This document shows positions 53,947-62,330 of a DNA stretch of 64,000 nt, in pieces. Every line of letters begins with the position of its first letter. Position 1 is the first letter of the stretch. This DNA is from Hyphomicrobium sp. ghe19 (lineage in GTDB: Bacteria; Pseudomonadota; Alphaproteobacteria; Rhizobiales; Hyphomicrobiaceae), in assembly GCF_902712875.1 (NCBI RefSeq), contig NZ_LR743509.1, positions 248,001-312,000 on the forward strand, read 5' to 3'. A model generated the notes under the pieces. The model worked only from the letters and a program-made list of their open reading frames with translations. It made no database searches and was not told the origin of the DNA. A program made the translations under genes and the position numbers.

Positions 53947-55065
53947 TTATTTCAGCGGGCCAGTCAAAAAGAGGGTAACGCGCAATCCGCCATGCAACAC
54001 CGGTCCCGCGGGCTGAGCGAACGGCAGGCCGGTCGCGTTGGCGAGAAAGGCTTCGCTCGTCACCATGCCAACTCTCCAGCCGGAGAATCGTTTGAGTAAA
54101 GTTTTGCCGAGAGAGCGGTAGAGGGATTGAAGTTCGTTCCTGTCGCCGAGCCGGTCGCCATAGGGCGGGTTGACGATGACGAGGCCGGGCGGACCTGGCG
54201 GCGGCGTGATTTCGCTTGCTGCGAGTTGTTGGAACTCGGTGATCTCCGTCACGCCCGCGCGTTCCGCGTTGGCGCGGCTCATACGGATCGCGCCCGCATC
54301 GATGTCGCTTCCGAAAAAGCGAAGCTCGGGCTTCGCCGCGTCTCCCGTGCCGCGTAGCCGCTCCCAAGCCGCTTTATCGAAAGTTGCCAATTGTTCGAAG
54401 GCGAAGTGGCGCGAGCGGCCGGGCTTATAGCCAGCTGCGATTTCTGCCGCCTCGATGATAAATGTTCCCGAACCGCACATCGGATCCAACACGGGCTCGG
54501 TCCCGACGAATCCGCATTGTCTCAGGAAGAGGGATGCCATCGTCTCGCGCATCGGCGCCTTGGCGACGGCTTCCTTGTGGCCGCGCTTGTGCAGCGGCTC
54601 GCCCGAAGTGTCGACAGCGATGGTGCAAAGATCGTCATCGATGCGGACCTTGATGACGACTTCGGCGTCGGGGGAGTGCTTGGCCCCGAGTTCCTCGCGG
54701 ATCGCTTTTTCAATCCGCTGCGCTGCCGCGCCCGAATGATAGATGCGCGAACTCTTGCTGCAGGAAGCCTGGACGCGGAAGGGCACATCGGGGCGGAGGA
54801 CTTCGCCCCAGACGATGCGGCGGGCGCGCTTGTCGAGCTGGGCGAGATGCATGGCGCGGAATTCGTCGATGCGGGCGAGCACGCGGCCTGCGCCCCGGAG
54901 TTCGAGATTTGCGCGCCACACCTCGGGCCAGCCGCCTTTGATCGTGACGCCGCCTGTCGTGATCTTCGGCTCTTTAAATCCCGCGGCCTCGGCCTCTTTG
55001 CCGAGCGCGGGTTCAAAGCCTGGAGTGGCCGAAAGGAAGATTTCGAAATCGCCATCTGTGGTCAT
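53947..55065 (-). CDS. THUMP-type class I SAM-dependent rRNA methyltransferase (RlmL-like, N-terminal type)
   Basis: A 372-aa methyltransferase with an N-terminal ferredoxin-like and THUMP region (FLSATPGFEPALGKEAEAAG; FRVQASCSKSSRIYHSGAAA) and a catalytic domain with DPMCGSGTFIIEAA and NPPYGDRLGD. It matches the YcbY/RlmL N-terminal half, which modifies G2445 of 23S rRNA, but lacks the second methyltransferase domain. The exact target is an inference. The DPPY-type motif supports N2-guanine methylation. Confidence 0.88.
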   Translation of the reverse strand: MTTDGDFEIFLSATPGFEPALGKEAEAAGFKEPKITTGGVTIKGGWPEVWRANLELRGAGRVLARIDEFRAMHLAQLDKRARRIVWGEVLRPDVPFRVQASCSKSSRIYHSGAAAQRIEKAIREELGAKHSPDAEVVIKVRIDDDLCTIAVDTSGEPLHKRGHKEAVAKAPMRETMASLFLRQCGFVGTEPVLDPMCGSGTFIIEAAEIAAGYKPGRSRHFAFEQLATFDKAAWERLRGTGDAAKPELRFFGSDIDAGAIRMSRANAERAGVTEITEFQQLAASEITPPPGPPGLVIVNPPYGDRLGDRNELQSLYRSLGKTLLKRFSGWRVGMVTSEAFLANATGLPFAQPAGPVLHGGLRVTLFLTGPLK

Positions 55066-55170
55066 CCCGTCTGCTTATCGGGAAGAGGCGTTCGCTTCGA
55101 CAGTTTTCTCGCCGCGGCCGGGGTCTTATGGCGAGAAGAGAAGTTGCATCTCGTTAATTCCCGGATTCTC

Positions 55171-55848
55171 CTAATTCCAGCCGAAGATCGATTTTATGTG
55201 CATCCACGCGTTCACAGCAGGGTTGCTCGACGTCTGCGCCTCCTTGAAGGCGGGAGGATTCGTGCCGGCGGCATCGGGAATTGCGACCGGCTTCGGCGGT
55301 TCGCTTCGGGCTTCTCCCAGCAGGGCGTGCTTGGCATCCTTCAGGCTGACATGCTTCGGGGTCGCATCCTTGCATGCCTCGTCGCTCGCCACCTTGCAGT
55401 GCCGGAGACCTTCTGATTTGAGCAGCTTCACGCATGCCCGTTCGACGAGGACGTGGCCGAATGGGAGCGCTTCGACTTTTGCGGAATCGTCGACCACGCA
55501 AAGCACGGCCGCTGCCGGTCCGTCGCAGCGGACGCAAACGGGCGAGCTGTAGCAACTCGAGCCCGCAGACACGAGGACGAGACCTGAGCTTGCGGCGACC
55601 CGCAATGGATAAGACTGAGATTTTCCGACTGCCAAAACCTTGCCCCCATTTGGCGCCGAAAGTCGGTCTCGGGGGCGTTCGGATTTTGGCTGCGGCGTCT
55701 CAGTCTCGTAATATTGGCGCGCAATCTTGGGTCGTAAGGTTGATTTTTGGGGCGACTGGGCCGGTGCCCCGGGGGGCGGAGCAGCCTTACATATCGGTAG
55801 CCGTTTGGCCGCAATTCCGTCACTCTCCGCGGAGAGTTCGACGCTCAA
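55171..55848 (-). CDS. Hypothetical protein with Cys-rich middle (up to 225 aa)
   Basis: The frame from a TTG at 55848 has no signal peptide and a Pro/Lys-rich beginning; the true start may be downstream, near KVLAVGKSQS. Cysteines cluster in SSCYSSPVCVRCDG (about 97-110), and the end is Ala/Lys-rich (PAVNAWMHIKSIFGWN). I recognise no family. The first part overlaps the promoter region of the divergent response regulator, so the listed start is unsure. Confidence 0.5.
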   Translation of the reverse strand: MSVELSAESDGIAAKRLPICKAAPPPGAPAQSPQKSTLRPKIARQYYETETPQPKSERPRDRLSAPNGGKVLAVGKSQSYPLRVAASSGLVLVSAGSSCYSSPVCVRCDGPAAAVLCVVDDSAKVEALPFGHVLVERACVKLLKSEGLRHCKVASDEACKDATPKHVSLKDAKHALLGEARSEPPKPVAIPDAAGTNPPAFKEAQTSSNPAVNAWMHIKSIFGWN

Positions 55849-55899
55849 TCATCGGACGTGGGCCGGCGGCTTTAGCCCGCTCGCAAACATGAAGTTGCA

Positions 55900-56577
55900 A
55901 TGCGGATTTTGATTATTGAAGACGATGCCGAAACGGCGAGGCTTGTCAGCGACAGCCTTTCGTCCAACGGTCATCAAGTCGAGATCGCTTCCGACGGCAT
56001 CAATGGCCTGAAGCAAGCGGCTGTCGGATCGTTCGACGTGCTGGTCATCGACCGGATGCTTCCGGGTCTCGATGGCCTCAATGTCGTCCAGAGCCTGCGC
56101 CGTGCCGAGGTCACTTCCGCCATTTTATTACTTACTGCCATCGGCGGCATAGAAGATCGCATCGAAGGCTTTGAATGCGGCGCCGATGATTACCTCGTCA
56201 AGCCGTTCGCCCTGGGTGAGCTTCTCGCGCGCGTGACGGCGCTCGGGCGGCGGCCGCCAAGTCCGAAGCAGGACTTTCTCTTCAGGATCGATGATCTCGA
56301 GGTCAATCTCGTCAAACACGAAGTGCGGCGCGGCGGTGAGGTCATTCATCTGCAGCCGCGCGAATTCAGAATGCTCGAGCTTCTGATCAAAAATAGCGGA
56401 CGCGTCGTTACGAGATCCATGATTCTGGAACAAATGTGGGGGTTGGAGACGGACACCAAGACCTCCATCGTTCAAACAAACGTCAGCCGCCTGCGGTTGA
56501 AAATCGACCGGCCGGGGGATGCGCCTCTGATCCGCACGGTGAGAGGCTTGGGTTACATCATTGATCAGCCGGCATAG
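55900..56577 (+). CDS. OmpR/PhoB-family response regulator
   Basis: A 225-aa two-component regulator: receiver domain with phosphorylated D51 (VLVIDRMLPGLDG) and acidic pair near 8-9, and a winged-helix DNA-binding domain ending RTVRGLGYIID. It overlaps the histidine kinase gene by 17 bases. The set is convergent with genes for a PAP2 phosphatase and a COG4705 membrane protein, hinting at envelope or cation-stress control. Confidence 0.95.
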   Translation: MRILIIEDDAETARLVSDSLSSNGHQVEIASDGINGLKQAAVGSFDVLVIDRMLPGLDGLNVVQSLRRAEVTSAILLLTAIGGIEDRIEGFECGADDYLVKPFALGELLARVTALGRRPPSPKQDFLFRIDDLEVNLVKHEVRRGGEVIHLQPREFRMLELLIKNSGRVVTRSMILEQMWGLETDTKTSIVQTNVSRLRLKIDRPGDAPLIRTVRGLGYIIDQPA

Positions 56578-57961
56578 GTTAACGCAACGAACGGCGTTTC
56601 GTCTGGCGGGCGTCGTCGCTGCCATCATCACGCTGACCAACGTCGTCATTTTTGCGATTTTGTTTCTCGTCATCAGTGAGCAGCTCAGCCTGCATTTGAA
56701 GGCCCACGTCGATGAAGTGCGGGAAACTCTCGTCGATGTTCAAGGGAGTGAGAGCGACGGGTTTCGCGAGCTTGCGGAGACGGTCGGACGGCATGCGCTG
56801 GTCGCTCAGTCGGACGAAGACATTTATCTGCTGACGGACGAGAGCGGGAAATACGTCGCGGGCAACGTCAAATCATTGGAGCGATTCGATGGATGGCGAA
56901 CGATCCCGTGGCAGGATTTGAAACTCATCGGGCAATGGCCGTCGCCGCGAGCAAGCGATGCCGTTATCGGAATATGGACGCCCGTAAAAGGCGGCTATCT
57001 ATTCGTCGGAGACGGCAACGGCGATATCAAAGACGCCCAAATATTGCTTCTCACGGGATTGCTGTGGGGCATCGGCCTATCGGTCATTTGTGCGCTCTGT
57101 GGCGGGTACCTCCTTGGTCTCAAGGCGCAGCGACGTGTCGAGGAGATGGAGCAGGTGCTCGATGCCGTTGCCTCCGGAGAGTTCAACCGGCGCATCCCAA
57201 GGAATGCAGCGTCGGACGACATCGATCACGTTGCGGCTCTTATCAACGTGACGCTGGACCGATTGCAGAAGCTCATCGGCAACTTGAAGCAGGTGTCGGT
57301 CGACATCGCCCATGATCTGCGCACGCCCATCAGCCGCATGCGCCAGAAGCTCGAAGTCGTCCGGTCGGGGCCTGCCACCATCGAAACCTACAAAGCCGCC
57401 GTCGATGAGTCGCTCGGCGAAATCGACAGCATCGCGGATACCTTTGATGCGCTGCTGCGCATTTCCGAGATCGAGGCCGGCGCCCGGAAGATGAAGTTCG
57501 TCGATGTCGAGTTGAACGGCCTCTTGGCAAATATCATCGATGCCCTGGAAGCGGTTGCGGAAGAGCGTCAGCATCGTTTGCGGGCGCTCAGCGGCACCGG
57601 CGGTCCCTTGACGGTCCGTGGCGACCGCCGGCTTCTCAATCAGCTCTTCGTCAATCTCATCGAGAATGCGATCCTGCACTGTCCGCCCGCATCGGATATC
57701 GAGGTGGAGCTGGCCGGAGACACGCGACAGCCGATTGTTCGGGTGCGCGATACGGGGCCAGGAATTCCAGTAGAAGAACGCGAAAAAGTATTCAGGCGGC
57801 TTTACCGGTTGGAAAAAAGCCGGACCACGCGCGGGAGCGGGCTCGGCCTCAGCTTGGTTGCTGCTATCGCGGAACTTCACAGCGCCAAGGTGACGCTTGG
57901 GGATAACAAGCCGGGCCTCGTCGCTGAAATCACGTTCGATCAGGCGCCGCGCGTGAGTTAG
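56561..57961 (+). CDS. Sensor histidine kinase of the OmpR-type pair
   Basis: A 466-aa kinase: N-terminal helix (about 15-38), periplasmic sensor (about 39-160), second helix (about 161-186), HAMP, and the DHp domain with His251 in DIAHDLRTPIS. The ATP lid reads FVNLIENAILHC, DTGPGIP and GSGLGLSL. The sensor domain has no known fold to me. Start is a TTG at 56561, inside the regulator gene, which suggests translational coupling. Confidence 0.93.
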   Translation: MISRHRLTQRTAFRLAGVVAAIITLTNVVIFAILFLVISEQLSLHLKAHVDEVRETLVDVQGSESDGFRELAETVGRHALVAQSDEDIYLLTDESGKYVAGNVKSLERFDGWRTIPWQDLKLIGQWPSPRASDAVIGIWTPVKGGYLFVGDGNGDIKDAQILLLTGLLWGIGLSVICALCGGYLLGLKAQRRVEEMEQVLDAVASGEFNRRIPRNAASDDIDHVAALINVTLDRLQKLIGNLKQVSVDIAHDLRTPISRMRQKLEVVRSGPATIETYKAAVDESLGEIDSIADTFDALLRISEIEAGARKMKFVDVELNGLLANIIDALEAVAEERQHRLRALSGTGGPLTVRGDRRLLNQLFVNLIENAILHCPPASDIEVELAGDTRQPIVRVRDTGPGIPVEEREKVFRRLYRLEKSRTTRGSGLGLSLVAAIAELHSAKVTLGDNKPGLVAEITFDQAPRVS

Positions 57962-57979
57962 CCGGCTGATGACAGCCGA

Positions 57980-58717
57980 TCATACCGGTTCGCTTTTTCG
58001 AGAAATTGCCGAAAAAAGCATCTGGATGAGGGCGACCGTGACGGCCATGAACACCCCTGCAAAAATCACGTCGGACAAGAAGTGGCCGCCTTCCGTCATT
58101 CGCACGAAGCCGCACAAGCTTCCGAGCACGATGCCCGACACGAGCCATGCGCCGGCCGCCGTGGGGAACAGGAAGGCTGCGGCGAAGCCCAAGACGTAGA
58201 TCGAAGAGGCTTCGCCGGAAAAGAACGAACAATTTCTTGGACACGCCGTCGATTTGACCAAAGGAGGCGTAAACGATTTGTCTCCTCCGAATTCGACAAC
58301 TGTCTGTGGCCGGGCCCGCCCCCAATGGTCCTTGAACCCGAGGTTCGCGACAGTCAGCGGCCCGACGAGAACGCAGACGGCGAGGAAAAGCCATTTATTC
58401 GAAGAGAGGTTCAGCCACTTTCGTCCCGTCGTAAGCGTGATCACGCAGCCTAACAGCCCGACGGCGCAACTGCTGTAGAACAGGACGTTGAACAGGAACC
58501 GTGCCGCATTAAACGCGCCAGAGTCGCGTCCGATGAATTGGTGATCAGTGAAAAGCCGTTCCGACACGGCGAGATCGAGCTTCGGATAAATCTGGAAGAG
58601 AAGTGCGCTGGCCATGCCTACCGCCAACGCGCCCAGGATAAGCGTTTTCGCCGTTCGGCGTTGGAGGTCGACCGGTGCAGCTGCCGCGTAGGGCGCTGTA
58701 ATTTCATTTGAAACCAA
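57980..58717 (-). CDS. PAP2-family membrane phosphatase
   Basis: A 245-aa PAP2/lipid phosphatase. The active-site motifs are KDHWGRARP, FFSGEASS and EGGHFLSD, with about five membrane helices. Such enzymes remove phosphate from lipid A, phosphatidylglycerol phosphate or undecaprenyl pyrophosphate; lipid A (LpxE/LpxF-type) is one option. I chose the TTG at 58717, seven bases after GGGGG, over a TTG at 58792 that lacks one. It follows the COG4705 gene by 103 bases. Confidence 0.85.
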   Translation of the reverse strand: MVSNEITAPYAAAAPVDLQRRTAKTLILGALAVGMASALLFQIYPKLDLAVSERLFTDHQFIGRDSGAFNAARFLFNVLFYSSCAVGLLGCVITLTTGRKWLNLSSNKWLFLAVCVLVGPLTVANLGFKDHWGRARPQTVVEFGGDKSFTPPLVKSTACPRNCSFFSGEASSIYVLGFAAAFLFPTAAGAWLVSGIVLGSLCGFVRMTEGGHFLSDVIFAGVFMAVTVALIQMLFSAISRKSEPV

Positions 58718-58820
58718 TAACTTGCCCCCTCGAAGCTTTCGGGTTGCACTCTCGAAGAGCTTTAAGCCCGGATCTGGGCGAATTTCTCTCAAATTCGTAT
58801 GGTTTCCAACTTACGCTCCG

Positions 58821-59627
58821 CTAGCGTGAGGGTTCTTTCCGATCCGCCGGAGCGGGCGAAATCCTTCGCTCTGGCGACCAGCGCAACGACACGTAAAGCA
58901 CCGTGAGCAAGAGCACCAATGTCACGAGCGAGGCGTAGCCACGCGACATGCTCAGACCCCCGGCGTCGAGTGGCTTCGTTAGGAAATCTCCAAAAGTCGC
59001 GCCGAAGGGGCGTGTGAAGACGAAGGCGATCCAAAACAGAAGGACGTCGTTCAATCGCGTGAAGTAATGCAATGCGGCTACCGCGAGAATGATACCCGCG
59101 GTTACCAGTGCGCCCTGGATAAAGCTAAGTCCAACGTTGTCTACGAGGTAATCGCCGAAAGCCGTTCCAAGGCTGTTCGACAACAATACGGCCAACCAGA
59201 ACATCGACTCTGCGCTTGGCGTCGTGATCGGATATACTTTTAGGTTGCCAACCCGGTAATACCAGACCGCAAGGCTTAGAGCCAATCCGGTCACGAGTAT
59301 TATCGAGCCCGCGAAATAGCCTAGGCCCATCGAGCGATCCATAAAGTCCGAGATTTCCGTGCCGGCAGTCGTCGTTGCGATGATCGCACCCCAGAATAGG
59401 ACGGGGTGATATGTTTTGCCGCCGATCTGGGCCCACAGCACGATGGTCAGTATGGAGAACGTAATAGTCAGGCCGACGTAGTATCCGAGGCCGAGGGTCA
59501 TGGAGATGAAATCGCCGGCGGTCTCTCCGAGCGTCGTTGCTAGCACCTTCATAATCCAGAAGAAGATCGTGACTTGGGCGACCTTCGAATATGTCGCCGC
59601 GCCGGGGGCGAGGTGCTCTCGGTTCAT
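58821..59627 (-). CDS. COG4705-type membrane protein with four internal repeats
   Basis: A 268-aa inner-membrane protein with about eight helices. A repeated motif occurs four times: TLGETAGDF, TTAGTEISDF, SLGTAFGDY and PFGATFGDF, each close to the start of a helix. The internal fourfold repeat and conserved acidic residues look like an ion- or metabolite-transport path, but function is unknown. Start ATG 59627 behind AAAGGA. It probably shares an operon with the PAP2 gene. Confidence 0.85.
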   Translation of the reverse strand: MNREHLAPGAATYSKVAQVTIFFWIMKVLATTLGETAGDFISMTLGLGYYVGLTITFSILTIVLWAQIGGKTYHPVLFWGAIIATTTAGTEISDFMDRSMGLGYFAGSIILVTGLALSLAVWYYRVGNLKVYPITTPSAESMFWLAVLLSNSLGTAFGDYLVDNVGLSFIQGALVTAGIILAVAALHYFTRLNDVLLFWIAFVFTRPFGATFGDFLTKPLDAGGLSMSRGYASLVTLVLLLTVLYVSLRWSPERRISPAPADRKEPSR

Positions 59628-59676
59628 TCATGATCCTTTCGTATGGCAGGCTCCGCTCTGAATGGGGCCTGGCCCT

Positions 59677-60285
59677 TCATTCCAACACTTCGCACTGGCG
59701 GACTGGGCGCAACGGCCTTCCACGGAAATGTCTTTCGATAGCTTCGAGCGCGGATTTCCGGTCTCGATAGGTCCGTTGATTGCCGAGATAGCAGTTGGCG
59801 ATCAAAACCAGCGTCGGGGTTCCGATGGCCTTGGACGAACTCAGCGTCGCCAAGATCCCTTCGAACGCCTCGGCTTCGAGGGTAGGCTGTGCGAGTTGGC
59901 CCGCAACCGTCTTTACCAGATCGATATCGGCCGTCTTGAACCTCTTCACGCTAAGGTTCGCTATCCGCGGCGACGCAGAGATCTCGGCGATGAAGACGTC
60001 GATGGTCGCTCCGGAGCGGCCGGCGAACAGCGGGAGGACGGCGCGAAGCCCGTTGGCCTGCTTGGTGGCGCCGAGAGCCCGGAAGCCCTGCTCGATGGCT
60101 TCCAAGCTCTCCTTGAGCCGCGGAGGATAGGCGGTAGAGGGGCTCATCCGCTTCAGGCGCGTGAGGATCGTTTCCTTATGACCCTCATCAAAACAGCCCG
60201 CGAAGCGATATAATTCCTGCGACTTCTCGAACTCCGCGAGTTCGGCGAACGCACGAAGAGATCGCGCGAATTCCTTAGTGTGCAT
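59677..60285 (-). CDS. Hypothetical helical protein (202 aa)
   Basis: Coding-type composition from ATG 60285. The protein is mainly helical, with no membrane segment or signal. One part (AFEGILATLSSSKAIGTPTL, about 146-165) is regular but no family is recognised. It is 49 bases from the COG4705 gene on the same strand and may be in the same transcription unit. Confidence 0.6.
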   Translation of the reverse strand: MHTKEFARSLRAFAELAEFEKSQELYRFAGCFDEGHKETILTRLKRMSPSTAYPPRLKESLEAIEQGFRALGATKQANGLRAVLPLFAGRSGATIDVFIAEISASPRIANLSVKRFKTADIDLVKTVAGQLAQPTLEAEAFEGILATLSSSKAIGTPTLVLIANCYLGNQRTYRDRKSALEAIERHFRGRPLRPVRQCEVLE

Positions 60286-60459
60286 GCCTGATTGCCCTAA
60301 CGATCACAGCGAAGCGGCCCAAACTTTAGTTGCTTGGCGGTCACTTTGCGGCGCGATGCATACAGTTCTATATGCCGGCGAAGGGGCATCCGGATTGGCC
60401 TTGGCGATATCGGCACGGTCATTCGCGTGCCCGCGCTCCTGCTCGTACGCCTGAAAACC

Positions 60460-60485
60460 GGAACTATCGCCCGAGGCACCGCGTT
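60460..60485 (+). promoter_or_regulatory. EcfG-type stress promoter before the 96-aa gene
   Basis: GGAAC (60460-60464), exactly 17 bases, CGTT (60482-60485). This is the consensus of EcfG promoters in alphaproteobacteria. It sits 36 bases before the ATG at 60522, placing the likely start near 60492. Confidence 0.8.
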
Positions 60486-60521
60486 CATGGCACGCTTGAA
60501 CACGTTATCGGGAGAGTTTCT

Positions 60522-60812
60522 ATGGGAAGAATTGATACGACGGATGAGGTCAGATCTGCCTCGCACGATCTGGCCGATAGAGCCGTGGATGCTGGACTGA
60601 GAGCCGTCGATTCGCTGGATCGGGCGGTTTCGAGCGCTCAGGACACCGGGCAAAGACTCGCCGCCCAGACATCCGAACTCAGTAATAATTTGCAGAAAGT
60701 TGCCAAGAACTTTTCGAACGCCGTCGACAAGTCGGTCGCCGAGCAGCCGATGACGACGCTCGGAATGGCCGTGGCCGCTGGCTTCATTCTTGGTGCTATC
60801 TGGAAATCTTAA
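60522..60812 (+). CDS. DUF883/ElaB-like membrane-tethered helical protein (96 aa)
   Basis: Start ATG 60522 behind GGGAGAG. A long amphipathic helix is followed by a C-terminal membrane segment (GMAVAAGFILGAIWKS). This matches the ElaB/YqjD/DUF883 group, tail-anchored inner-membrane proteins that bind ribosomes or react to stress in E. coli. The EcfG promoter just upstream makes it a stress gene here. It starts a three-gene set ending in a terminator at 61696. Confidence 0.8.
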   Translation: MGRIDTTDEVRSASHDLADRAVDAGLRAVDSLDRAVSSAQDTGQRLAAQTSELSNNLQKVAKNFSNAVDKSVAEQPMTTLGMAVAAGFILGAIWKS

Positions 60813-60827
60813 TTTCGGAGTTATCCG

Positions 60828-61310
60828 GTGTTCGCAAGCTTATTCAAGAGGGCCGAAGCGAGTGTAGAAAATACACTTGGCGAACTCGGGAACCGAGTGT
60901 TGATCGGAATTCCGTTTATCGTTGCGCTTGGTTTTGCCGCAGCTAGTTTTTCATCGTACGCAAATCGTACCTACGGTCCCGAGATCGGCAACCTGATCGT
61001 CGCGGGAGGATTTGTTCTTCTCGGATTCGTCGTTGCTCTGGTGGTGAAGTTTCGGAAGCGGCCCAGTGGCCCGACATCTGAAGTTCGTGAAGAGCCGGCT
61101 TCTGAGGAACCTCAAAGCACCGGCCCTTCTTTTCTAGAAGACGACAAGGTGATGAGCATCGTTTCGGCTGCCGCACCGATCGTGCTTCCGGCGATGCTAC
61201 GAACGGCATCGAAGAATTGGCCGCTCATTCTGGCGGCCGCGGCTGGCCTCTATGTCTTCAGCCGCTCCGAGAGCGTGGGGAGCGCTCCGCAATCCCCGCC
61301 GCAAGTTTGA
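60828..61310 (+). CDS. Stress-cluster membrane protein (160 aa)
   Basis: GTG start 60828 behind TCGGAG. Two hydrophobic segments near the N-terminus (about 26-42 and 52-72), a charged Pro/Glu/Ser-rich linker and a final hydrophobic segment (about 132-147). No known family. It follows the DUF883-like gene by 15 bases and precedes the 113-aa gene by 13, so all three form one operon. Confidence 0.75.
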   Translation: MFASLFKRAEASVENTLGELGNRVLIGIPFIVALGFAAASFSSYANRTYGPEIGNLIVAGGFVLLGFVVALVVKFRKRPSGPTSEVREEPASEEPQSTGPSFLEDDKVMSIVSAAAPIVLPAMLRTASKNWPLILAAAAGLYVFSRSESVGSAPQSPPQV

Positions 61311-61323
61311 TAAGGAGAACTCA

Positions 61324-61665
61324 ATGGGATCCGCAGATATGAACAGGTCCGACGACGATACGATGGAAGCTCCGGAGCATGATGAAAACGGATCGCTTCT
61401 CAGCGACCCGACTGTCGCGCTGTTGGCCGCAGGTGCTATCGGCTTCGCGGTCGGCGCCGTGATCTGGCGATATAGAAAATCCAATATGTCATCGTACGGC
61501 TCGCTCGAGCGGGCTTTTGGCAGGGCTCGATCCGGCGCAACCGACACTGTAGAAAAACTTCGCAAGAGACTTCAGGACGAAGGCTATTCCCCTGCCCAGA
61601 TCGAAGGCGCGGCAAAGAAGCATTTGAGCCGGTTTATCGACGCCGTGCAACGAAGGGCCTACTAG
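61324..61665 (+). CDS. Stress-cluster small membrane protein (113 aa)
   Basis: ATG 61324 behind AAGGAG. A short acidic N-terminus, one membrane helix (about 31-48, VALLAAGAIGFAVGAVIW) and a basic C-terminal half that is helical (EKLRKRLQDEGYSP region). No family recognised. Last gene of the EcfG-linked operon. Confidence 0.75.
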   Translation: MGSADMNRSDDDTMEAPEHDENGSLLSDPTVALLAAGAIGFAVGAVIWRYRKSNMSSYGSLERAFGRARSGATDTVEKLRKRLQDEGYSPAQIEGAAKKHLSRFIDAVQRRAY

Positions 61666-61695
61666 TTTCACGGCGCGTTTTATGTAATCGAAATC

Positions 61696-61745
61696 CCGGA
61701 ACGGCATCGTCGCGAGTGCGGACCTGATGCTGTTCCGGTTTTTTT
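61696..61745 (+). terminator. Strong intrinsic terminator of the stress operon
   Basis: A 13-bp stem (one G-T pair), CCGGAACGGCATC (61696-61708) with GATGCTGTTCCGG (61726-61738), around a 17-base loop, then seven T. It isolates the three-gene operon from the next small gene. Confidence 0.85.
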
Positions 61746-61813
61746 GTTTCGGCCCAGGAAAGGCTGGGTGTAGGCAAAGTTTTCACCGAATGTGAGAGGA
61801 GCGAACGCGAGAC

Positions 61814-61945
61814 ATGCAGCCGATCCAAAAGATCATCTTTCATATCGTTCTGATCGCCGGTATCGCGATTATCGTTAGTCATTATGGGCACATGGGCGAA
61901 GCATTTTCACCTGCGGATGCGCAGGATGCGCGCGCGGTGAAGTGA
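61814..61945 (+). CDS. 43-residue single-helix membrane protein
   Basis: ATG 61814 behind GAGAGGAGCG reads MQPIQKIIFHIVLIAGIAII, then VSHYGHMGEAFSP and a short hydrophilic tail, ending TGA 61943-61945. It is too short for most ORF thresholds. One hydrophobic helix (about residues 7-22) is clear. Sits between two stress-type units, possibly with a weak EcfG-like promoter (GGAAA and GTTT, 61757-61782). A real gene is likely but not certain. Confidence 0.6.
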   Translation: MQPIQKIIFHIVLIAGIAIIVSHYGHMGEAFSPADAQDARAVK

Positions 61946-62003
61946 AGAGTTTGAAGTTCAAGCGCCTGCGATTTTGAGATACGTCAGCATGCGGTCCTGC
62001 TCA

Positions 62004-62029
62004 GGAACTTAGTGGTTGCGCCGCGCGTT
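62004..62029 (+). promoter_or_regulatory. EcfG-type stress promoter before csbD
   Basis: GGAAC (62004-62008), exactly 17 bases, CGTT (62026-62029), the same consensus as at 60460. The start would be near 62036, 25 bases before the csbD ATG. Confidence 0.82.
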
Positions 62030-62060
62030 TAGAGCCGCATCCACAAAAGGAATTACCTCT

Positions 62061-62276
62061 ATGGGCAGCACCGCTGACAAGGTTTCCGGCTACGCGAACG
62101 AGGCGGCCGGGAATATCAAGAAGAACATCGGCAAAGCCGTTGGTTCGGACAAGATGACGGTAGAAGGCGCCATTCAGGAGCTGAAAGGCGAAGCGCAGGT
62201 CGAAGTCGGAAAGGCGAAAGCTGCCGTCAAGGATGGCGCCAACAAAGTCGCTGATGAGATCAATCGCAAACTCTAG
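62061..62276 (+). CDS. CsbD-family stress protein (71 aa)
   Basis: ATG 62061 behind AAAAGGA. Small, hydrophilic, helical protein of the CsbD family: TADKVSGYANEAAGNIKKNIG, then KMTVEGAIQELKGEAQVE. CsbD proteins are general-stress proteins of unknown mechanism. The EcfG promoter immediately upstream supports this. Followed by an intrinsic terminator. Confidence 0.92.
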   Translation: MGSTADKVSGYANEAAGNIKKNIGKAVGSDKMTVEGAIQELKGEAQVEVGKAKAAVKDGANKVADEINRKL

Positions 62277-62288
62277 TCAAAAGCATAT

Positions 62289-62317
62289 AGGCCGGTCAAA
62301 CGACCGGCCTTTTCTTT
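62289..62317 (+). terminator. Intrinsic terminator after csbD
   Basis: Perfect 9-bp stem AGGCCGGTC (62289-62297) with GACCGGCCT (62302-62310), loop AAAC, then TTTCTTT. It ends the csbD transcript 14 bases before the permease gene. Confidence 0.9.
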
Positions 62318-62330
62318 GCTGGAGGTCACA

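Noticed and set aside
61698..61725. GGAAC at 61698 as a third EcfG promoter
   Set aside because: No CGTT at 16-17 bases; the GGAAC is part of the terminator stem.
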